DNA from: Arthrobacter citreus
GTDB lineage: Bacteria > Actinomycetota > Actinomycetes > Actinomycetales > Micrococcaceae
Direction: 5' to 3'
Assembly (NCBI RefSeq): GCF_038405225.1
Contig: NZ_CP151657.1
Location: 2,170,001-2,234,000 of the forward strand
Length of the DNA stretch: 64,000 nt
The position numbers and the translations under genes are program-made. The notes under the pieces were generated by a model, which did no database searches, was not told the DNA's origin, and saw only the letters and a program-made list of their open reading frames with translations. Shown piece after piece: positions 58,005 to 64,000 of this stretch. Within the stretch, counting starts at the first letter, position 1; the number at the start of each line of letters is the position of its first letter.

Positions 58005-58256
58005 ATGGCAGGAACACGGTCCAAGCAGCCCACGCACTCGGGTGAAGGGCACCTTGTCAGCAACCTCGTCACCTTTGTCATCTTCCTGGCGATCTTCCTG
58101 GTTGGGCTTTACTCCCTGACCTGGCTGTCCCTGGACAACGTCTGGCCGATGGTCATCTGCCTGGCGCTGGCCACCCTGGCGTACTTTGTTCCGTTCCTGA
58201 TGGGACGCTCGGACACCGCCGAGGTCATGGCCGAAGGCCGCGTACCCAGCGAGTAA
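58005..58256 (+). CDS. Small two-TM membrane protein
   Basis: 83 residues with ACGGAGAAC upstream of the ATG. Hydrophobic segments lie at about 19-44 (LVTFVIFLAIFLVGLYSLTW) and 48-66 (WPMVICLALATLAYFVPFL). It begins 39 bp after deoC on the same strand and may be co-transcribed. No family is recognised. Confidence 0.8.
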   Translation: MAGTRSKQPTHSGEGHLVSNLVTFVIFLAIFLVGLYSLTWLSLDNVWPMVICLALATLAYFVPFLMGRSDTAEVMAEGRVPSE

Positions 58257-58275
58257 ACGCGCTTCAGCAGGTTTT

Positions 58276-58307
58276 CGTCCACGCAACCATGTCAGGTTGC
58301 GTGGACG
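58276..58307. terminator. 13-bp perfect hairpin after the small membrane protein gene
   Basis: CGTCCACGCAACC pairs with GGTTGCGTGGACG around a 6-nt loop. There is no clear T-run, but position after the stop codon at 58256 suggests a terminator or RNA-stabilising stem. Confidence 0.6.
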
Positions 58308-58391
58308 AGTGCTTTAACGAGTAGTCGCCGCAGAGAAGGCACGTACTGATTACGCTAAAACCGCAGCACCGGCCCGTTCTATATTCGACCC

Positions 58392-58538
58392 ATGAGTACC
58401 ACTATGACGCGCCGCGAATGGCGCCAGGACCGGGCACGTCAGCAGCGCATCAGCCGCATCGGATATGGAATCGTGGTGGCCACGGCGCTGATGTGCGTGG
58501 CGGTGCTCATCGTGGCCCTCACGCAGGGCGCCGGCTAA
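58392..58538 (+). CDS. 48-residue single-TM peptide
   Basis: 48 residues: a basic N-terminus (MTRREWRQDRARQQRISRIG) and one membrane segment (YGIVVATALMCVAVLIVALT). TATATT lies exactly 6 nt upstream of the ATG with no Shine-Dalgarno sequence, the leaderless pattern seen at six other genes of the window. The function is unknown. Confidence 0.6.
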   Translation: MSTTMTRREWRQDRARQQRISRIGYGIVVATALMCVAVLIVALTQGAG

Positions 58539-58555
58539 TCCCAGCAGGCACCCTG

Positions 58556-58570
58556 CCCCCCCCCCCCCCC
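58556..58570. repeat. 15-C homopolymer
   Basis: Fifteen consecutive C lie between the small peptide gene and the 3' end of mfd (58589). This is the longest homopolymer seen in the window. Length may vary between cells or reads. Confidence 0.9.
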
Positions 58571-58588
58571 AATCCCTGAACGCCCCGT

Positions 58589-61500
58589 CTATTCCTTGAA
58601 AACCGCGTCCACAACCTGCTGCGCCCAGGCCAGGATTTCGGCGTCGACCAGGTCCCGCCCGCCAATCCGGGCGGTCTTGGGCTTGGGCACCAGCACCGCG
58701 TTCAGCGCCGGCTTGACCTGGGCGCCGGGGTACATCCGCTGCAGCCGCATGGTGCGCGATTCGGGCAGGTCCGCCGGGGCGAACTTGATGAAATTCCCCT
58801 GCAGGGCGACGTCGGTCAGACCGGCTTCGCGGGCGTTGACCCGGAACCGGGCCACCTCAATCAGGTTCTTCACGGCCTGCGGCGGCTCGCCGTAGCGGTC
58901 CACCAGCTCCGCGAGCACCTCGTCGATCGCCTCGTAGGTGACCGCGGAGGCCAGCTTGCGGTACGCCTCCAGCCGCAGCCGCTCCCCCGGCACGTAGTCA
59001 TGCGGCAGGTGCGCGTTGACCGGCAGCTCGATCTTCATCTCGGCGGCCTTCTCCTCGGCCTCGCCGCGGTAATCAGCCACCGCCTCGCCGACCAGCCGGA
59101 TGTACAGATCAAAGCCGACGCCGGCTATGTGTCCGGACTGCTCCCCGCCGAGCAGGTTGCCCGCGCCGCGGATTTCCAGGTCCTTCATGGCCAGCTGCAT
59201 GCCGGCGCCGAGTTCGTTGTGCGTGGCCACGGCCTTGAGCCGTTCCAGCGCCACCTCGCCCAGCGGCTTCTCCGACGGATACAGGAAGTACGCGTAGGCG
59301 CGCTCCCGGCCGCGGCCCACGCGTCCGCGCAGCTGGTGCAGCTGGGAGAGGCCAAAGTGGTCCGCGCGGTCCACAATCAGGGTGTTGGCGTTGGAAATAT
59401 CCAGTCCGGTTTCAATGATGGTGGTGCACACCAGCACGTCGAAGCGCTTTTCCCAGAAGTCGACAATGATCTGCTCAAGCCGGGATTCACTCATCTGCCC
59501 GTGTGCGACGGCGATGCGCGCTTCCGGGACGAGCTCCTGCAGGTGCGCGGCAGTGCGGTCGATCGAGGACACCCGGTTGTGCACGAAGAACACCTGCCCT
59601 TCACGCATCAGTTCGCGGCGGATTGCAGCCGAAGCCTGCCGGTCCGTGTATGGACCCACATAGGTCAGCACCGGATGCCGTTCCTCCGGCGGCGTCGCCA
59701 GCGTGGAGGTTTCGCGGATGCCGGTCAGGGACATTTCCAGGGTGCGGGGAATCGGCGTCGCACTCATGGCCAGGACGTCCACGTTGGTGCGCATCTTCTT
59801 CAGCGCTTCCTTGTGCTCGACGCCGAAGCGCTGCTCCTCGTCCACGATCACCAGGCCCAGGTCCTTGAACTGGACCTCCTGCGACAGCAGCCGGTGCGTG
59901 CCGATGACCACGTCCACCGATCCGCTCCTGACGCCCTCGATGGTTTCCTTGGCCTGCTTGGCGGTCTGGAAGCGGGACAGTGACTCCACCCGCACGGGGA
60001 AGCCGGAGAAACGCTCGCCGAAGGTTTCCATGTGCTGCTGGGCCAGCAGCGTGGTGGGCACCAGGATGGCCACCTGCTTGCCGTCCTGCACCGCCTTGAA
60101 CGCGGCGCGCACCGCAATTTCGGTTTTGCCGTACCCCACGTCGCCGGAGACCAGCCGGTCCATGGGAACTTCCTTCTCCATGTCGGCCTTGACCTCGTTG
60201 ATGGTGGTCAGCTGGTCGGGGGTTTCCACGTAGGGGAAGGCTTCCTCCAGCTCGCGCTGCCAGGGGGTGTCCTTCGCAAAGGCATGGCCCTTGGACGCCA
60301 TCCGGGCCGAGTACAGCCGGATCAGCTCGCCGGCAATTTCCTTGACGGCCTTCCGGGCCCGGGACTTGGTCTTCGCCCAGTCCGAGCCGCCCATCTTGGA
60401 CAGCACCGGCGTTTCCCCGCCCACGTAGCGGGTGATCTGGTCCAGCTGGTCGGTCGGCACAAAGAGCCGGTCGCCGGGGCCGCCGCGCTTGGCCGGTGCG
60501 TATTCGAGCACCAGGTATTCACGCACGGTCTTGTTTTGCCCGGCGCCGGTGGCCCGCTGGATCAGCTCCACAAACTTGCCCACACCGTGCTGCTCGTGCA
60601 CCACAAAGTCACCTTCGTGCAGCTGCAGCGGGTCGACGGCGTTGCGCCGCTTCGAGGGCATCTTGCGCATGTCGCGGGTTGAGTAGGCGCTGGCCCGGCC
60701 CAGCAAGTCCGCCTCGGTCAGCAGGCCCGTCTTGAGCCCGTCAAAAACGTAGCCGCGGCCGGCGCTGGCGGTGGTGATCGAGATGATGCCCGGCACCGGT
60801 TCGGTATCCAGAGATTCGGTGAGCGACGCCGGAATGTCGTTGTCGCGGAACAGCTCGGCCAGGCGGGAGGCCGGGCCGGGACCTTCGGTGACGACGACGA
60901 CGCGCCAGGCGTCGCGGACGCGGGATCCGATGAACTCCATCATTTCCGCGACGTCGCCCTGGTAGCCGCGCGGTTCGCGGGCGTTGATGGTCAGGGTGTC
61001 GATGTCCAGGACGGTCTCGTCGTCCGGGTTGAAGGAGGTGATGGACCACCAGCCCACCGAGTTCGCGAGCGCCGCGGAGCGGGTGTCGGCCAGGGACCGG
61101 AAGCTCGCCGCTTCCAGGTCCGCACTGATGCCGGCGGACAAATCCAGCGGTGCCGCACCGCCGTCGGACGCTGTGGCCCAGGCTGCGGCGAGGAACTCCT
61201 CATTGGTGGCGGCCAGGTCATGCGCGCGGGCCCGGACCTTCTCGGGTTCAACCACCACGGAGAGCGATCCGGCGGGCAGCTCGCCCATCAGCGGCACCAT
61301 TTCATCCACCAGCACCGGGGCCAGGGATTCCATGCCCTCAACGGCAATGCCGCCGGCGATCTTCTCCAGCATGTCCGCGGCGGCGGGCATCTGGCTCTGC
61401 AGCTTCGCGGCGCGGCTCATGACCGAGGGGGTGATGAGGATTTCCCGGCAGGGCGGCGCATACAGTTCGGTGGGATGCGTGATGTGCGGTCCGGTCAGGG

Positions 61501-62206
61501 TCCGCTGGTCCGCGACGGCGAACCAGCGCATCGAATCCACCTCGTCACCGAAGAAGTCGATGCGGATCGGATGGTCCTCGGTGGGCGGGAAAACATCGAG
61601 AATGCCGCCGCGCACGGCGAACTCGCCGCGGTGCGAGACCATGTCCACCCGCGCGTAGGCGGCTTCCGAGAGCTGCTTGACGACGGCGTCGAACTGGCGC
61701 TCCTCCCCCACCTTCAGGGAAACCGGCTGCAGGTCACCGAGCCCAGCCACCAACGGCTGCACGACGGCGCGCACCGGGGCCACGATCACGGAGATCGGGT
61801 GACCCTCGGGGTGGGCGAGGCGGCGCAGCACCGACAGGCGGCGGCCCACGGTGTCCGAGCGCGGGGAAAGGCGTTCATGCGGCAGGGTTTCCCAGGAGGG
61901 GAACTCCTCGATGCCGGCCAGCGGCAGGTAGGAGCGCAGGGCAGCGGCAAGATCCTCGGCCTCGCGGCCCGTCGCGGTAATGGCCAGCACCACGGGAGGT
62001 GCGGTGGCCTCGTTGGTGGTTCCGGCGTCGTCGGCCGCAGCCGCGAGACCATCAACCATCTCCGCCAGCAATGCCGCCCGCATGCCCTGCGGTGCGCCGA
62101 TCTGCAGATCCTCGCTGCGCCGCTCGGGCGTGCGTGATGCGAGGGTTCGCACCCGTGCGTAGGACGGGTCTTCGGCCAGTGCGGCGCGCAGTCCGTTCAG
62201 ACTCAT
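58589..62206 (-). CDS. mfd: Transcription-repair coupling factor
   Basis: 1205 residues. Mfd removes stalled RNA polymerase and recruits UvrABC. The N-terminal UvrB-like half includes SVIVAPVRAVVQPLVAGLGD and GGILDVFPPTEDHPIRIDFF. The RNA-polymerase-interaction domain carries HEGDFVVHEQHGVGKFVELI. The motor shows Walker A SGDVGYGKTEIA, the DEEQ box VIVDEEQRFGVEH and motif VI-type QLRGRVGRGRERAYAYF, then the C-terminal TRCF domain. I chose the ATG at 62206 with AAGGAGAG upstream; the longer frame extension is not supported. Confidence 0.96.
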   Translation of the reverse strand: MSLNGLRAALAEDPSYARVRTLASRTPERRSEDLQIGAPQGMRAALLAEMVDGLAAAADDAGTTNEATAPPVVLAITATGREAEDLAAALRSYLPLAGIEEFPSWETLPHERLSPRSDTVGRRLSVLRRLAHPEGHPISVIVAPVRAVVQPLVAGLGDLQPVSLKVGEERQFDAVVKQLSEAAYARVDMVSHRGEFAVRGGILDVFPPTEDHPIRIDFFGDEVDSMRWFAVADQRTLTGPHITHPTELYAPPCREILITPSVMSRAAKLQSQMPAAADMLEKIAGGIAVEGMESLAPVLVDEMVPLMGELPAGSLSVVVEPEKVRARAHDLAATNEEFLAAAWATASDGGAAPLDLSAGISADLEAASFRSLADTRSAALANSVGWWSITSFNPDDETVLDIDTLTINAREPRGYQGDVAEMMEFIGSRVRDAWRVVVVTEGPGPASRLAELFRDNDIPASLTESLDTEPVPGIISITTASAGRGYVFDGLKTGLLTEADLLGRASAYSTRDMRKMPSKRRNAVDPLQLHEGDFVVHEQHGVGKFVELIQRATGAGQNKTVREYLVLEYAPAKRGGPGDRLFVPTDQLDQITRYVGGETPVLSKMGGSDWAKTKSRARKAVKEIAGELIRLYSARMASKGHAFAKDTPWQRELEEAFPYVETPDQLTTINEVKADMEKEVPMDRLVSGDVGYGKTEIAVRAAFKAVQDGKQVAILVPTTLLAQQHMETFGERFSGFPVRVESLSRFQTAKQAKETIEGVRSGSVDVVIGTHRLLSQEVQFKDLGLVIVDEEQRFGVEHKEALKKMRTNVDVLAMSATPIPRTLEMSLTGIRETSTLATPPEERHPVLTYVGPYTDRQASAAIRRELMREGQVFFVHNRVSSIDRTAAHLQELVPEARIAVAHGQMSESRLEQIIVDFWEKRFDVLVCTTIIETGLDISNANTLIVDRADHFGLSQLHQLRGRVGRGRERAYAYFLYPSEKPLGEVALERLKAVATHNELGAGMQLAMKDLEIRGAGNLLGGEQSGHIAGVGFDLYIRLVGEAVADYRGEAEEKAAEMKIELPVNAHLPHDYVPGERLRLEAYRKLASAVTYEAIDEVLAELVDRYGEPPQAVKNLIEVARFRVNAREAGLTDVALQGNFIKFAPADLPESRTMRLQRMYPGAQVKPALNAVLVPKPKTARIGGRDLVDAEILAWAQQVVDAVFKE

Positions 62207-62462
62207 GGGCAGGGGCTCTCCTTGGCTGTGGCGGCGCAGCCGGGGTGCGGCTGCAACATGGATGAGGCTAAGCAACGCAAATACCCGAAGTTCACTAAGG
62301 AACCCCGGGGCTTTTCTTCCAGACTACCCGCTGTGCAGGGGCTGGAAATGCCCCGTCCGCTCCCGGCGGATGCGGCTGACCGGGGGCTGGGGTGGTCCCG
62401 GATGTGCCGGCCGGAGTGGCGCCCGATCGGAGGATTACCAACTTGGCTGCTGCTGCCGGTCT

Positions 62463-62590
62463 GGGATTCTGCTGCCGTTTAGGGATTCTGCTGGCGCTAG
62501 GAAGACTTCACCGCCCTGACTGGCCCGGTTTTCCTGCCATTCCGAGCAATCCCTGCCGTTCCGGGCAGTTTCTGCCGGTCCGCAGTGGCA
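62463..62590. repeat. 19-bp-period imperfect tandem repeats, in the 641-bp gap 62207-62847
   Basis: GGGATTCTGCTG occurs at 62463 and 62482 (19 bp apart), then CCTGCC or TCTGCC starts occur at 62533, 62552 and 62571 (again 19 bp apart). The units share CTGCCGTT, and CTGCCGTTCCGGGCAG is a palindrome. They lie upstream of the lipoprotein gene, between it and mfd. The rest of the gap has no gene that I can support, though AACCCCGGGGCTTTTC (62301-62316) may be a small terminator. Confidence 0.7.
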
Positions 62591-62847
62591 GGAAATGCTC
62601 CAAACGGACGGTTCCGCCCAAAACGGAGGGTTCTCCACGCGGACCCCAGATTCAAGCTGGGTTGCTCGACGCGGGCTGGACTTCGGGCCGGACAGGAACA
62701 CGGACAGGCCCCCATGCCTGGAGGCAGCAGAAACGCGGACGGCCAAATGCACGGGCCTCCCATGGATTTTCGCCGGACCCCCTGCCACGCTTGAAAGGCA
62801 CGGGCACTCACCAAGCTGCAGACCCCACGCCACGTAAGGATCGGCCC

Positions 62848-63573
62848 ATGGCACGCAAAATTCTTCTGCTGATTTCCGCGCTTACCCTCTCGCTGATGGC
62901 CCTGACCGGGTGCAACAACGACAACGAGTCCGGGGGCAACTCGTACTCAGCCGACAATGAAGAATCGAACCCCACCGCCAGCCCGGAGTCCTCCGGCGGG
63001 GACACGGCTGCGGCCTGCGCTTCCGCGTCTCCGGGCAGCGCGGCGCAGGAAAGCTGCGAGGCCCAGGGCGTGCCGGGAGTAACGGAAAACCCGGAGCGGT
63101 GCGGCAGCACCACTCCCAGCCCGATCGCCAGCGGCATCATCCAGGGGACCTTCGGCCCGTGGTGTGAGAACGCCATTGCCAGCAGCTATGACTCCTCGGC
63201 CGTGCCGGATGGAGCGGACACCACCATCACAATCTCCGAAACCGAGGCTGACACCACGCTGGAGATGATCGCGCGCGGCTTCGCGCCCAACACCGAGTTC
63301 AGCGCCAGCTTGCGTCAGCGGCTGTGCGGCGCGTCCCCCGCGGATGCAGGCGAAGAGTACGAAGACACCCGGAGCCAGGAGTCTGATGACCTGGACCTGG
63401 ACTTCACCACCGATGAAACCGGCGGCTCCACTGCCAGCGTCACGGTGCCGTGGGTCCTGCCCGACGACGGCATCGGACGGTCGCTGCTGATCACCCTTGA
63501 CGACGGCGAGACCGCGAGCCCTGACGCGGCCGACGATGACCGCGCCGTGGCCTGCGTCAGTCTGGAGCGCTAG
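62848..63573 (+). CDS. Putative lipoprotein, acidic
   Basis: 241 residues from an ATG with TAAGGA upstream. The signal peptide ends in the lipobox LTGC (ISALTLSLMALTGCNN, Cys21), so the mature protein should be acylated and attached to the outer face of the membrane. The next 40 residues are disordered (Asn/Ser/Glu). Several further cysteines (ACAS, ESCEAQG, PERCGS, WCENA, RLCGAS) could form disulfides. The C-terminus is highly acidic (DLDLDFTTDETGG, DAADDDRAV). I recognise no family. Confidence 0.8.
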   Translation: MARKILLLISALTLSLMALTGCNNDNESGGNSYSADNEESNPTASPESSGGDTAAACASASPGSAAQESCEAQGVPGVTENPERCGSTTPSPIASGIIQGTFGPWCENAIASSYDSSAVPDGADTTITISETEADTTLEMIARGFAPNTEFSASLRQRLCGASPADAGEEYEDTRSQESDDLDLDFTTDETGGSTASVTVPWVLPDDGIGRSLLITLDDGETASPDAADDDRAVACVSLER

Positions 63574-63594
63574 CGGCCCCACCGGAGCTGGGGA

Positions 63595-64000
63595 TTACCG
63601 GCTCTCCCGGAAAGAGGCAATCATCGCCTGGATTTGCCGGTGCTCATCCGATGCAACATAGGCCTTCGCTTCCTGCAGCGTCCCGAAGTCCCGGTTGGAA
63701 ATAAAGAGGACCGTCCGCCGGATCGAACCGTTGCTGTCCAGCACTCCAGTGTCCACTTGGACCATCCCGTACATCAGCATGGGAGTCCTGGTGCTCTGCG
63801 GCGGCACCGCGGTTGCGGTGAGGGAGGTAACCATACGGACGTTGTCCGGCCACTCGTATTTGGCCCGTTCCGACGGGTTCTCAGACAGGTCCATGGCTAT
63901 GGTGCGCGCGGCAATGGTTCCGGTTACAGAGAGCGGGTCCGGGCCTGCCCAGTCCCCGAGATAAACCACTGGCTGTTCCGGGCAGCCGTCCTGCATGCAG
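63595..64000 (-). CDS. Hypothetical protein, may continue beyond the right edge
   Basis: At least 133 residues. An ATG lies at 63996, 4 bp from the end of the window, so the true start may be outside. The sequence begins MQDGCPEQPVVYLGDWAGPD and ends SDEHRQIQAMIASFRESR; a strand-rich middle (VTSLTATAVPPQSTRTPMLM) and no clear membrane segment are seen. It converges with the lipoprotein gene (21-bp gap). Function is unknown. Confidence 0.6.
   Translation of the reverse strand, partial: CMQDGCPEQPVVYLGDWAGPDPLSVTGTIAARTIAMDLSENPSERAKYEWPDNVRMVTSLTATAVPPQSTRTPMLMYGMVQVDTGVLDSNGSIRRTVLFISNRDFGTLQEAKAYVASDEHRQIQAMIASFRESR

Overview
The window comes from a high-GC actinobacterium, most likely a member of the Micrococcaceae (Arthrobacter in the broad sense). 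The reasons are the strong G/C codon bias, the frequent GTG starts, an ESX-type (type VII) secretion locus, and a birA / accD / accE / maf / accC / lpdA / pnp / phosphohexomutase order that matches my recollection of the Mycobacterium tuberculosis Rv3279c-Rv3308 region. No rRNA, tRNA, insertion sequence, prophage or CRISPR array was seen.

Layout. 1-4138: histidine degradation (hutU cut by the left edge, hutH) around an IclR-type regulator, with a shared palindromic operator. 4143-10156: acylphosphatase, an ECF sigma factor with a membrane partner, a membrane protein with a histone-H1-like tail, an FAD oxidoreductase and an APH-fold kinase. 10241-13565: gatC-gatA-gatB for tRNA-dependent amidation. 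13566-14197: a repeat-rich intergenic region. 14198-20442: two GNATs, a DksA/TraR-type zinc protein, a methyltransferase, an inositol-monophosphatase-family enzyme and ligA. 20649-31598: a type VII secretion locus (two small ESAT-6-like proteins, a short EccB-like stub, EccD, a MinD-like ATPase and a fused EccC), interrupted by a molybdopterin oxidoreductase and a DUF6457-like protein. 31595-35214: PP2C phosphatase, class III cyclase, PH-domain protein and BirA. 35351-47615: an SDR and the acyl-CoA carboxylase genes accD, accE and accC, with a DUF885 protein, a dicarboxylate-type carrier and Maf between them. 47706-53644: an MFS carrier, LpdA quinone reductase, purine nucleoside phosphorylase and a phosphohexomutase. 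53648-57188: a GGDEF-EAL protein overlapping a STAS-like protein, then a TPR protein divergent from a 45-residue secreted peptide gene. 57291-64000: deoC, small membrane proteins, mfd, a lipoprotein and a gene cut by the right edge.

How genes work together. BirA biotinylates the AccC-type alpha subunit, which works with AccD and AccE; accD and accC share an operator-like palindrome at matching distances from their starts. Purine nucleoside phosphorylase, the phosphohexomutase and DeoC form a nucleoside/deoxyribose salvage set. GatCAB, LigA and Mfd are housekeeping.

Two observations deserve most attention. First, three intergenic regions carry copies of one palindromic element whose four core boxes keep identical spacing (31 / 57 / 31 bp, 119 bp overall), and one copy is embedded in a 41-bp tandem array. 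Second, a Rap-like TPR protein without a DNA-binding domain is divergent from a tiny gene for a Sec-exported peptide ending in VSVWPIIL, an arrangement like the RRNPP peptide quorum-sensing systems of Firmicutes but in an actinobacterium.
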